From Anaeramoeba flamelloides (Eukaryota > Metamonada > Anaeramoebidae): DNA of 64,000 bases. Numbering within the stretch: the stretch's first letter is position 1; each line of letters starts with the position of its first letter. The translations under genes were made by a program, and so were the position numbers. Shown one piece after another: positions 11,466 through 23,055 of this stretch. The notes beneath the pieces were generated by a model. The model did no database searches and was not told where the DNA came from. It saw only the letters and a program-made list of their open reading frames with translations. The stretch spans positions 4,588,001-4,652,000 of the forward strand of contig JANTQA010000029.1 of the NCBI GenBank assembly GCA_027625915.1. Direction: 5' to 3'.

Positions 11466-13469
11466 TTCCAATTAACCACATTTTTTTCTTGTTTTGGGGT
11501 TATTATTTGTTTGTAATTTTTATTTTTATTTTTTTATCCAGGAAATTGTTTTGATAAGTTCTTTTTTGAAAAAAAAATATGCAACTTGTCAAAATATGGG
11601 ATTTTTTTTTTAAAATAATTTCGAATAAAGTAAATCTAAGTTAGAAATTAGGATTTTTACACAATGGTTTTGCTCAAATTTTAAACATACTTAACCTTAA
11701 AATTTTCATGTGATTTAAGTCATTTTTACTAAAGTTATTAATTTAAATTTTAAATTGAAAAAAAAAGCCAGGATTTTTTGGATATATCCCTTTTTTTATT
11801 CGCGGCAATAACCGAAATTTAAAAATTTCTCAAGTATTTTTATCAGAATTTAAATCTTATTGGGCCAACCTCGATTTTTATTGAAATACTATGATAATGA
11901 ACCAATTTCGATAAAATTTTATAATTGATTTAATTACCCTAAAATATTACTAGAATTATAAGAATAAAAATGACCGAAATATAAGTTCTTCAAAATAATA
12001 ATTAATAGGATTTTATTCTAAAAATGATCCCTTTCACCAATCTCAAAAAAAAAAGATCATATAATACTCATTCTTAGATATATTATATAATTCTTTTTTT
12101 ATTTATCTAACTCAATTTCGTCTAAGTAGAATTAATTTTGGGTTTTTTTATTAACTCTAATTTAAATTTTTAACTTTATTTGTGAAATTAAAAACTTTTT
12201 AAAAATCAAAGTAATTTTTGACAAATAAAAAAAATCTAAAAGTAACTAAATTTTTAAAAAGAGACTATAAAAATAATCTTATACACTCACATCCAAAAGC
12301 AACTATAACAACTCGCCTCTTTAAATATTACTTTCGTTTTGAAAGATTCCAAAGATAAGATAAATTTTTACCGAATGAAGAAACACAAAAAAATGAAAAT
12401 TTTAGAATAACATTTCGAGAGTTAAAAAAACCTTTCATACTTTAACGATCATAACTTTAACACAAAGAAACTCGCCAAAACATTCTTTTCTTGATAAAAA
12501 TTAGAAATTAATTACAAATAGAGGAAAAAAAAATCTAAAATTTTTAATCGAGGTAGATTCATTTAATTTTTTTCTTTTCAAAACTAGGGATTTTTTAGAA
12601 TTCAAACATTTTCTAAAAAAATAAAATTTTTACCCAGAGTTGAACTAGTTTTTCAACTGGGTGTGAATTTAAAAGTGTGGGTAAATCGCCTTTTTTTAAT
12701 TATGAAAAAGGGATTATCGCTTTTTGAAAATTAAAAACTTTAATAAAGTTTTAATTATGTTATTTTTTTTTTGATTCCTAAGCAAAAAAAATGATAAAAA
12801 ATAAACTTTTTTCTAGAAATATTTGTATTAGTTATTTTGAGAAAAAAGATCTTTTTTAGATAATAATCTACTAGTTATCGGTATTATAGAATTTTTCACT
12901 TTTTTGTTTAATTTGTGAAATAAATAGTTGGGTTTTTGGATTGGGTCTCTTCGTGTTAAAAAGGGAAGAGACTGAGGAATAGAATTAATCTGAATTTTCT
13001 CGGGTTATTGATTAATGAGTTGTGCTTTTTTATTAAATAACATAGAATACAAAAGGTTTGTTTCTTAGTGAGTGTCAGCTAACTTGAGGGTATAAAAAGG
13101 ATGACAAAAATAACTTTTTGAAAAATGTTCTAATATAGTAACAATTCATTTTTTTGGTTGAGAGTCAGTTATTTTAAATCTTTTATTAGAATAAAAAAAT
13201 TTAAATAGTTTGAAAGGTCTAAAAAGATTGAAAAACTAGAAAGAATTTTTTTATTTTTTGTGTTTTGATTTTTTTTTCCTTGAAGATACACACGATTTCA
13301 ACAAATAATAACCCATGGAATTTGACCCATTGTTTTGACAACAAGCATTTTTTTTTCTTTCTAGTCCATATAAATATCACCCTCTCAAGAAAAATACATT
13401 TTTTATTATCTCAGCTTTGTGTAAATAATGACAGATAAAAATATCTATTTTTTTTTCAAGATCTGTTAT

Positions 13470-13509
<40 letters not shown>

Positions 13510-14586
13510 GGGGGGTAAAATTGCTAAATAGAAAAATTATTAATGTTCTTTTGAGAAATTTTACAAGTTATTCTATTCCATGTTATAAATGTGGTATTGG
13601 GTTTTCAATATAAAACCCATTTCAAAAACGGTGACTCGTCTAAAATAATAATTTGAAAAAAAATATAGATAGGTTAAGTATTCAAGAACAACTAATATTT
13701 AAAAACTATTAATAGTCCGGTTTTTAAAATCATTCTAAATATATAAATCCCTGATATTTTAAAAATTACAAAAAAATAAAACCAAAACTAAAAAAAGTGA
13801 GTCACAATTTTTGAAAAGAGAATTACCAATTTTTTATTACTGAACTTCCAGTGAAAAAAAGTCAACAGAAAGATTTTTTATATATAATTAAATTCATTTT
13901 ATAAGACACCTTAAAGTCTCGATTTTCTAAGCGGTTATTTGGCTTTTCAAAGATCTTTTTTTTTTCCACATGATTTTTCTTGAAAAAAAAGTATCTCAAT
14001 AAAAAAAAAAAAAATAGAAATTAAAAAATTTTCAAAAAAAAAAGAAATTAAAAAGAAAAATCAAAAGAAAGAACAAAAGAAAAATAAAAATTTACAAAAT
14101 TAGAAAAAGAGATTTAGATCTAAAAATTAAAAATATTTTTGTGATTATAATGTTAATGAAAGTTGTTTTGAGGGTTTATTCCAAATATTCTTAAGTCGGT
14201 TTAAATGCTGAAAAATAGTTTCGTTTATATCCTAGTTGTTAATATATTCACTAAAAAGTATGGTGAATAACTTTTTTTTTTTTCAGAGACAATTATATGT
14301 TAACCATTAAATATATCAAAATTGGAAAACAAAACATAGGTTAAGAAGTACATTAAAAAAAAAAGGAAAACAGCTGAAAAAAAATCTAGGTTGAGTCTGC
14401 AATTTTTTTTATTTTATTATTGTAAACATTTAAGTGTAAAAAATGAAAAAAGTAAGGAACAATTTGCTAAAAACCATTTCAATATTATAATATATATATA
14501 TATATATATTGAATATAAAGATATAAAAACATGACAAAAATCAAAATTGAAAATAACAGGGCAACTTTTCCACTTTAAAAAAGTAA
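11466..14586. other. Intergenic, with long homopolymer (13472-13515)
   Basis: A 3.1-kb spacer without a supported gene between the 3' ends of the LRR gene and the convergent DUF4419 gene. It contains 37 T followed by 7 G at 13472-13515, an imperfect hairpin near 12633-12662 (ACCCAG...CTGGGT), and an AT array at 14491-14509. Open frames across the T run are artefacts. Confidence 0.5.
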
Positions 14587-15810
14587 TTAAAACATGCCAA
14601 AAAATTTCTTTTTGTTATATTTTTGAAAATTTTTCTGGAAATCATTTTTGGGTTTGTATGTAACATTGGTGTTTTGTTTATTGTTTTCATTTTTTTCTTC
14701 TTCTGTTTCTTCTTCTTTTTTGTAGGCAACTACCCATCCGATATTTGTTCTGAGAGCGCCTTTATCTTTTTCGTCTTGCAGCAAGCCTGTAAACCCTGAA
14801 TAAAAATCCATTTTATAGGTACTGCTGTAGTATGTCCATTTGAATGGCACTTTGCTAATTCCGGTGGGGAAGTCACTAAATGGCAATGAGTCTGAGTGGA
14901 AGGGGTTATTTGATTTGGGGAAGGGCTTGTTTGGCTGGTATTTGACGCAGTAGGGGTTTTTGTCGCCGTTTTTGCTGAAGGGGAACAGGACATTGATCCA
15001 GCCGGAAATCTCCTCGCCACCCGAAAAGGATCGATATTTGTAAAACGATTCCCAGAATTCGCCAAAGCCCTTCCCCTTTGCCTTGACGGTTTTCACGATT
15101 GTTTGGAGCACAAATCTGAGTTTCTCAACCCACCACCCCAAGTCGAATTCTTCGAATTTTGAAACCCGATCAAGCAGATCTTCCCAGTCGCCAAGTGTGC
15201 CCTCCAGGCGGATCTCTGGGATCCCGCAGCTTGTCATGACCTCGAATTTATAGTAGGCCTTCACGATGTCCATTAGCATGATTTCATACGAGTTTCGAAT
15301 AATCGGGGTTGTCGTTGAAAAGTCTGTAATCAAAAAGGAATGCATTTCCTTGCCGATCTTTTTTTGAAGTTCCTCAGAAAACATTGGGAACACCTCGTGC
15401 CAAGCGCTATCCAAATTGCCCTTCACAAGTCCGTTGTGTTCAATCCTGATCGTCTCCTTGGTAGAGCTTGTAGTGAATTGGCTGCGGTATTGATCAGGGT
15501 TGTTATTGATTTGTGCAGATAAACCCTGGAGCAACGTGAGCCAAATGTCGTCAGGCGTGAGAATTATTGGGATGTGTTTAGCAAAAGACATATGCGCCAT
15601 ATACAGTAAATGGTTGTTTGGGCTGTACCATTCACGAGAAACCACTTTTTTGCTATATTCGCTTGTGGTCTCAATTGTGATTTCTCCACTATGGATATCC
15701 TTGAGAAAAGACTTTAAATATTCCATATGTTCCGTTTTTGGTAGTTCATTATTGCTGGATTTCGTTTTTAGGTTGATTATTGTTGGCTTGTTTTGTGTTG
15801 TTTCAGTCAT
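14587..15810 (-). CDS. DUF4419 domain protein
   Basis: The protein has 407 residues in one exon, ending in TAA. It matches the DUF4419 pattern along most of its length: LTPDDIWLTLLQGLSAQINN (84-103) followed by an R two turns later, DFSTTTPIIRNSYEIMLM (163-180), KAYYKF, CGIPEIRLEGTLGDWEDLL (195-213), a W-x-x-x-L segment (227-231), and GEFWESFYKYRSFSGG with ISGWINVLFPF (249-278). The last 50 residues are E/N/K-rich and not conserved. The molecular function of DUF4419 is not established. It occurs widely in fungi, amoebae and other protists, often as expanded families. There is no signal peptide or membrane segment. The family assignment is from pattern recognition. No alternative family fits as well. 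Confidence 0.88.
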   Translation of the reverse strand: MTETTQNKPTIINLKTKSSNNELPKTEHMEYLKSFLKDIHSGEITIETTSEYSKKVVSREWYSPNNHLLYMAHMSFAKHIPIILTPDDIWLTLLQGLSAQINNNPDQYRSQFTTSSTKETIRIEHNGLVKGNLDSAWHEVFPMFSEELQKKIGKEMHSFLITDFSTTTPIIRNSYEIMLMDIVKAYYKFEVMTSCGIPEIRLEGTLGDWEDLLDRVSKFEEFDLGWWVEKLRFVLQTIVKTVKAKGKGFGEFWESFYKYRSFSGGEEISGWINVLFPFSKNGDKNPYCVKYQPNKPFPKSNNPFHSDSLPFSDFPTGISKVPFKWTYYSSTYKMDFYSGFTGLLQDEKDKGALRTNIGWVVAYKKEEETEEEKNENNKQNTNVTYKPKNDFQKNFQKYNKKKFFGMF

Positions 15811-16289
15811 TCGATCTATTTGTTTTATTCCTTTTTTGGAAATTAAATTAAAAAAAATGAGTTTAATTCTCGATTTTTTATTTTCAATACTACTTTATTT
15901 GGAAATAATTTGTGTCTTGGTTTTTGAAGCCACCCATTATCTTTTGTCTCAAATAGGTAACAAACCTTCTGAAAAAGAAACTTGAAAAAAATCTTGTTAA
16001 TCTGTAAACGATTCAAGAATTGTGTTTTGAAAATAAAAAACTATTATTGGGTTGATGGTGTGTTTGTTGTTAAACTTCAAAACCATCAATTTTATTTTCT
16101 ATTTTCTGCCTATTGTAAAAAGGAGAATTGGTGAACATTTTGAGGCTATCTTTTTTCGAATTCAAAAATCAAGTTTTCCATTTTTATTATCAGCGAACAC
16201 AAGAAACACCAATATTAAAAGAACCAAACTAACAAACAGGATCCTAATTGAAAAGTCTTAATTGGAAAAGAAGAAAAAAAAAAAAACTA
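15811..16289. other. Intergenic, upstream of DUF4419 gene
   Basis: AT-rich spacer upstream of the DUF4419 start, without a supported gene. It ends at the TA target dinucleotide of the transposon at 16290. Confidence 0.45.
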
Positions 16290-16817
16290 AACTAGATTCC
16301 AAAAATTTGGACACAGTTTAAACAGTTGAAAGAACATCTTTACTGTACTTTAAATTCAAATTGGAAAGAATTTTGATTTTACAAACAATTTCATTTTTTG
16401 TCTTTTTTGTTTTGTTTTCATTTCCTTTTTTGCAGTTACGTTATCTTTTTCATTAGATCTCGAAATTTTTTTTCAATGGTTGATAGAAGGTTAGTGTTGA
16501 GTTTGTTAAATTGGAAAATCAAATACAATTGGTAGATGGTATCTTATCATTTGATCGATCAACAATTGTTGGTGAAATTTCAACAAATTTACCAATACAT
16601 TTTTTGTTCCGCTCGTTTCATTATTTTGGACACACCTGTTTTTATTTTTGAGTTTTAAATTTTTTTCTTTTGTTTGGATGAAAATGATTACTTATAAAAA
16701 CATTAATACCTTGTAACTTAAATGTGGTTTTATATTAGGTTTGGGAAAATACAATAAATTGGTTTTTTTTTTGCCTATTTTTTATTTTGGGTGTGTCCAA
16801 ATTTTTGGAATGGGGTT
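16290..16817 (-). mobile_element. MITE family B, copy 1
   Basis: A 528-bp element flanked by TA on both sides (16288-16289 and 16818-16819). Terminal inverted repeats share TTCCAAAAATTTGGACACA. The first end reads AACTAGATTCC, and the other, read inward, AACCCCATTCC. It is the reverse complement of the element at 21782-22307 with very high identity throughout. It has no transposase frame. The TA target and GGACACACC-type ends are typical of Tc1/mariner-derived MITEs. Confidence 0.88.
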
Positions 16818-16819
16818 TA

Positions 16820-19490
16820 TTTTTGGTATTTGGAACCTTAATCGGAAATATTTTCACTTCAATTTCGTTTTCCTTCTACAAATAGAGTTTTCAAATTCCA
16901 CAGCCTACTTCGTTTGGGGACTTCTAAAAAAAAGAAATAACCTGGAAAAGGAAGTTAAAATTTTATTCCCATTATTTTATCCAAGAATAAAGATATAAAA
17001 GTAACATAAATTCTTAAACGAAGAGTATTTAAGAAATCAACAGTATAAATCTCAACATAAAAGAAACTTGAGTCAAGAAACTTTGTTAAAATTTAACATT
17101 TTGTTGAACTATGAAGCCATCAGTTTTTCACTTACTTTTTTTTTAAACAAAAGAGAGTTTTGTTTCAGTAGTTTCAGTAAAATCGAATATTCCAATTTTT
17201 TATCTGAAAAATGAAAAATAATTATTAAAAGATTCATAAACTTACCTGATTAGTAAAAAATACCAGACACAAAATTTTTAATTGAGAATATTAGGAAAAA
17301 TGTTTTGTAATTTCTTTCATCATTGATTAATTTCTTGTTTTTGAAGAATCAACCTTTTGAAAGCTTCAGTCGGCAATTATGAGAATCGTGATTAATTAAA
17401 TTACCCTTATTCGTTACAATATTCAATCAAAAAACAAGAATAAAAATCATCATTTTCGAAATTCTAATAAACCTCACGCAAACTCAATTTTGTTTCAAAA
17501 AAAGTTGATCTGCTTATGTTATCAAAAAATTACTTTGGTATTCGATGGGGACCCCATTTTGATGAACTTAAGTAATATGATTACTTATTTCAAAAGAATT
17601 TTTATACTGATAAATTGCAATTTATGTTTGGAAATTTTTACTTGATTTTCCATTTTTGAAATTAATATGATCAAGCTTTGAATAAATCATTTTATCTGGT
17701 AAAGTGTTAAGAAACTGTGTAAAATTAGTTGTTCTTGAAAATTTTCTTTGTCTTGTACTGTTTAATAAGTAACAGTTCAAAGATTTATCGAAATGGAATA
17801 TGAACTAAAAATTTTTTGAAATTTATTTGAATTTTTCAGTATTTAGAAAAAGGATTTGATTTGAAATATTTGCAATTTATCAACAATTTTTCGAACATTA
17901 ACAATCAAAAATCTTTTCAGCCACTATTTCCCTGCCCAGTATTTTTTTCACTCCGTTATCTGAAATTACAAAAATTAAACTTATGAGAAGTTCATTATTA
18001 CCTTTTTTCAACATACTTTAACCAAATTTAATCCACAAATAAATTACATATTAAGGGCTTGAAATTCTTATTTGTTTTTTTTCCCAATATTAAGGGAGTT
18101 ATTCCTTTTTAAACAATTCTACTGTCAAGACTTCAGTTATAAAAAAAACACATTTATCAACTTTCAAGAAATTGGTTATCTCATTTTGAAAAAAAGTTCA
18201 TTTTTCAAACTTAATTTTCAGTCAAAAGATTTATCAGTTTTTTTTGTTTGAATTTTGGATAAAACAAAAAGAAACTGAAAATTTGTAAAATATTTCTGAT
18301 TTTGAACTAATCTTGCCTTTGGTAGGTTCCAAGAGTCTGTATGAGTAAATAACCTTGATTACAATCTTATTTTAAAAATATTTTAAATTAAAATCAAATA
18401 TTGAATCCTTTAAGTTTTGGAAAAATTGATCCTTTATATTATTTATAAATAATTATTAAATTTCTTGAAATTTTAAAAGTTTCTACAATATTCTTTTGCC
18501 CATATATTGCGAGTCTAAACAATAAGCTATTAGTATTAAAATCAGTTATTTGATAATATATATATATATATATATATATAGATATAGATATACATATACA
18601 TATAGATATAAGAATTATTAATTTGAATTAGTTTTATTTGTTTGAAATTCATTCAAAAATTGAAAAACACTAAAGATTAAGTATAAATATAATTTTTGGG
18701 TTATTAATAACCTACCAATAAAATTAAAAATGTATAACTGGTCTTTAAATTTTATATAGGAAATAATTTTTACCCCCCTCTGGAACCCCCCTTGTTCAAA
18801 TGCCCTTCTCAAAGAAGTAGGTTACAATTGTGACTCCTTTTCAAAAAGGAAATTGAAAATGAAGTCAAAATTTTTTCTGATTAAAAATTGAAATATAATT
18901 ATTAATTATTGATTTAAAAATAATTGAATTAGAAAGTATTTCTTTTGGTTTATATGGAATTTTCCTATTCCTGGAATTTTACAAATTATATTAGGCAAAT
19001 TTTTAATAAATTACTTGTTTGGTTTTGAATTACTCAGTGATTTTTTTGTTAAAAAAAAGAAAAAATTCATTCGAATTGTTCTGTTAATAAAAAAATTATA
19101 TTTTTTTCAAGTACAAAATAATTATTAATTTTTTTTTTTAAATAAGTTGGTTTTTTATTCTGAATCATTTGAAAACTTTCAAGTTTTATTTTCCAATATA
19201 CTTTTTTTTTTGGACATTTTATTCATAGATGATTTAGTTTCTTTCTTCTCTAAGAACATAATATTTTTTTTGAATAAATTGGAAATATATTTAATTTTAA
19301 AGTTTTCAAAAATAGGATAAGTTCTTTCAAACTTTTTTAAAAAATTAACCGATTTCAAAATAATCCCATGAAAAATATTATTAGCCACATTTTAATCAGA
19401 TTTCCCCGAGTTTTAAATTTCAAGATGTGATAATATTCTTTTGAATTGGATATTAGATTACATAAAGAATTCTTTTAGTTTACTAACCCC
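16820..19490. other. Intergenic, AT-rich
   Basis: No gene is supported. It contains an AT dinucleotide array at about 18556-18580 grading into ATAGAT/ATACAT repeats, and a CCCCCCTCTGGAACCCCCC patch near 18774. Open frames are low-complexity. Confidence 0.45.
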
Positions 19491-19494
19491 TTAA

Positions 19495-20046
19495 GGTTTA
19501 CAATCCCCGAAACTGGAAAAAAGATTAATTTTTATTGGGTGTGTCAACTTGTTATTTTGGTTCTTAGCTGATCGATCCACAACTAAGTTTGGATCGTATA
19601 GGTGGTTGAAAAAGGCTATTTTTGTGATTTTATTTTTTTTTTTTCCGAAATCCAGATTGATGAGTCTAAGATTAATTAATTGAAAGATATTTAATTAGTA
19701 ATTGAGTTTTTTGTTTTCTATGTTGAAATTTTTATTTATTCTTTGTATTATTTGATGCTTGTAAAAAAAATTTTTTTTATTTACTCCGAACTCTGTAAAA
19801 GGAAAATGATAATTTCAATTGAAAACCCAAAAATTAAAACTTCCAATTCAATAATTTCCAATCAATTAATCTTAGACTCATCAATCTGGATTTCGGAAAA
19901 AAAAAAAATAAAATCACAAAAATAGCCTTTTTCAACCACCTATACGATCCAAACTTAGTTGTGGATCGATCAGCTAAGAACCAAAATAACAAGTTGACAC
20001 ACACAATACAAGATAATCTTTTTTCCAGTTTCAGGGATGGTAAACC
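19495..20046. mobile_element. MITE family E, TTAA-flanked long-arm element
   Basis: Arms at about 19495-19685 and 19858-20046 are highly similar inverted complements (GGTTTACAATCCCCGAAAC at one end, GGTTTACCATCCCTGAAAC at the other), about 190 bp each around a centre of about 170 bp. A TTAA tetranucleotide lies immediately outside each end (19491-19494 and 20047-20050). TTAA duplication is the hallmark of piggyBac-type transposition, though TTAA is common by chance in AT-rich DNA. It has no coding capacity. Confidence 0.82.
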
Positions 20047-20306
20047 TTAAACAATTACAAAACAATTTAAAAGTTATAAACAAGTAAAAATTATATTAGG
20101 AATTATTTTCAGACAAAATATTTTTGTCTTATTTTTCTTTTTGCATGAGAATTTTCTAAAAAATTAAGTTGATTTTTAGGGTTCACATTTTGATTCTTTT
20201 TTGAAAAAAACCCAAAATAATTCTTTTTTTAAATCCCTTGAATCAAATGATTCTTTTTTCTTGGAACAATAAGTCTCAAATCATTTCTTATTTACATTCA
20301 TTTTTA

Positions 20307-20503
20307 CAGCAAGTTCCACTTTTAAGGCACAAACCTTAAACGAAATTCAAGGAACAAAAAAATCTCAAATTAAGGCACAAAATTTGGAATTTTTTTTTTT
20401 ACAATTTATTTTTACTAGAACCCGAATTTTGTGCCTTAATTTGAGATTTTTATGGTGTCTTAAATTTCATTGAAAGTTTTTGCCTTAAAAGTGGAACCGA
20501 CTG
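20307..20503. mobile_element. MITE family A, copy 1
   Basis: A 197-bp snapback element with TA on both sides (20305-20306, 20504-20505). The ends read CAGCAAGTTCCACTTTTAAG and, inward from the right, CAGTCGGTTCCACTTTTAAG. Secondary blocks TCTCAAATTAAGGCACAAAA and its complement lie further in, so almost the whole element is palindromic. CAGT ends and TA target sites suggest a Tc1/mariner-type source. Confidence 0.88.
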
Positions 20504-21099
20504 TACAAGGAATCACATAATTCTCAAAATTTTAATAATTAATTATTTTTTTTTCATTTCCAAAAAGAATTTATTAAATCTCAAAAAAATAAATATTTAA
20601 GGTTTTTCTTCTTGGAATTTTAGTTTTCATCGTCTCTTCACCAATTTGGTAGTTTTTGAGTTTATTCCAGATAAGAAAATTATTTTACTTTGAAATGGAA
20701 TCAAAAGATTCCTTTTTTTTTTTTAATAGAGTTTTGTTACCAAATAAAAAATCTTTTTTTGATTCCGTGGAATCAGAATAAAATAATTTTTAGTGTTTTT
20801 GAAAAATTGTTCTTCAAAGGGACTTTAACAAGTGAAAAATGGTTGATAAAAATTGATTAAATTAGAATTATTTTAATATTATGATTCCAAAATTTATTTT
20901 TTGAGATTCTAAAAATACCAAAAATGGAATCATTTTGTGAACTCGGTTGATTATTTTTGAGCAGATGTAAATGGAAAATACAAAATGAAGTCAAAATATT
21001 TTATCATTTGTCAAGCAAATACATGTGAAGGGAGTAAAAGTTGATTCAATTTTAACTATATTTATTTTAAGCATGTCTTGATTTAATCTAAAATTTTAT

Positions 21100-21475
21100 T
21101 ACTATTTGAACAAAAAAGTGAACCCATAAAAAAAAATATAATGTTTTTTTCTTAGTAACAATTATTGAATAGGAAAAGTAAAATGAAACAAAAGACGAAA
21201 TAATCAATGATGAAAGAGAAAATGGAGGATTCAACACAATAATTGCTTTCATAATACTGGCCGATGACAAGTTATTTTGCTTGATTGATCTTTTATTGAT
21301 AATATTTAAAAAAAAAAAAAAATGACTATTTTTGTGATCTCAAAACAATTCGTTATGCTTTGGTATGGATGGGATTTACATTATTGTGATTAACTTCGTT
21401 GAAAATAATAAAAAAAAAATTATTCATAGAAGTTACTGATATTTGAATAATAAATCCGAATAAAAGTTTACCCCC
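21100..21475. mobile_element. Probable degraded MITE family C copy 3
   Basis: The internal sequence around 21190-21345 (GGATTCAACACAATAATTG, an ATTGATAATATTTAAAAA stretch, a TGACTATTTTTGTGATCTC stretch) parallels the middle of the family C element at 1867-2297, and the first end has AAAAAAGTGAAC. The arms are no longer well paired. It is an old, eroded copy with approximate ends. Confidence 0.45.
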
Positions 21476-21733
21476 TTTCCCACCCTTCTTTATTTCTAGT
21501 GCGAATATACTATTGTCAAAATATTACATTCTGAAAAGTTTAATCCATGTTTCAAAATAAACACGTGTTTTTGTTATAGAAAACCCATACACCAACCATT
21601 CAAATAAACCAATAATAAACCCCACACAATACCTTCTTTGATTACTTAAAGTTCCATTATTTAAAAAGAAATTCTTAAATATGAAGGATCAAATTGGAAA
21701 TTTTATTGCAAAAAAAAAAAGGAGTTAATTTTA

Positions 21734-22458
21734 CAGTCAGTTCCACTTTTAAAACACACACTTTCAACCAAATTTAAAGTAAACCCCGTTCCAAAAATTT
21801 GGACACACCCAAAATAAAAAATAGGCAAAAAAAACCCAATTTATTGTATTTTCCCAAACTTAATATAAAACTACATTTAAGTTACAAGGTATTAATGTTT
21901 TTATAAGTAATCATTTTCATCCAAATAAAAGAAAAAATTAAAACTCAAAAAAATAAAAACAGGTGTGTCCAAAATAATGAAACGAGTGGAACAAAAAATG
22001 TATTGGTAAATTTGTTGAAATTTCACCAACAATTGTTGATCGATCAAATGATAAGATATCATCTACCAATTGTATTTGATTTTCCAATTTAACAAAATCA
22101 ACACTAACCTTCTATCAACCATTGAAAAAAAATTCCAGATCTAACGAAACAGATTACGTAACTGCAAAAAAGCAAATGAAAACTAAACAAAAAAGACAAA
22201 AAATGAAATTGTTTGTAAAATCAAAATTCTTTCCAATTTGAATTTAAAGTACAGTAATGATGTTCTTCCAACTGTTTAAACTGTGTCCAAATTTTTGGAA
22301 TCTAGTTTACATAAAAAAACCACAAATTCTGGCACAAAATTCAAATTCTAGTAAAATTTTTTATTACAAAAAAAATTCCATAAAATGTGCCTTAATTTGA
22401 GATTTTTTTGTGCCTTAAATTTCATTGAACGTTTTTACCTCAAAAGTCGAACTGATAG
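21734..22458. mobile_element. MITE family A, copy 2 (interrupted by family B)
   Basis: The element is flanked by TA (21732-21733, 22459-22460) with ends CAGTCAGTTCCACTTTTAA and, inward from the right, CTATCAGTTCGACTTTTGAG. Its first 46 bp are separated from the rest by the family B element at 21782-22307. Without that insert it is about 197 bp, the same as copy 1. The right part keeps the TGTGCCTTAATTTGAGATTT block. Confidence 0.85.
21782..22307 (+). mobile_element. MITE family B, copy 2, nested in family A
   Basis: A 526-bp element with TA on both sides (21780-21781, 22308-22309). The ends are AACCCCGTTCC and, inward from the right, AACTAGATTCC, followed by AAAAATTTGGACACA at both ends. It is nearly identical to the reverse complement of 16290-16817. 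It inserted into an existing family A copy, which fixes the order of the two events. Confidence 0.9.
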
Positions 22459-23055
22459 TATTTATTTTAAAGATTTCTTAAAAATATATGTTTTTAAAAA
22501 GATTACACGGAATATGAATCTCACCTATCAATAATATTGATTGATACATTTATATCATTAATTCAAATCTTTTATCATTTTTTCCAGATTCCTCTTTGAA
22601 AAAAATATTTTTATTTAGTTTTTTTGTTTAAAAGTATTTTTTAAATGGTTGTTCAAGATGAATTCTTTATCTTTACCAAAATAAAAGGATGTCATTTATG
22701 TTGTATATAAAGAATTCATTATTAACACCCATCCTCGAAAGCTGCTTAATTTATTAAGAATTTAAAAAAGAAAAAATATCAAAAAAAAAAACGAACAAAT
22801 ATTATCCAAAAAAAAAAAAAAACCATTAAATGTGAACCAAAATAATTATAAAAGATAAATTAAAAATTATTATAAAAACATATTATTCAATCAAGTTTTT
22901 GAATAGGTATGAATGAAAAAATGTGTAGATTTGGGATTTAGTGGTTTTTTTCTTTTGAAAAAACAATTATTGAAATTTCAAAAAAAAAAAAACAACTTAT
23001 ATAACAAAAATCAAGACAAAAAAAAAAAAAAAAAAAAAGAGAGAGGATTCAGTAT
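22459..23055. other. 3' flank of the large membrane-protein gene
   Basis: AT-rich spacer with many A runs (e.g. 23020-23038), just downstream of the TAG stop of the 1592-residue gene. No gene is seen. Confidence 0.45.

Noticed and set aside
13428-13613. 61-residue frame with poly-F
   Set aside because: Translation of the T37 homopolymer.
16741-16998. 85-residue plus frame with hydrophobic N-terminus
   Set aside because: It starts inside MITE B copy 1 and runs into spacer.
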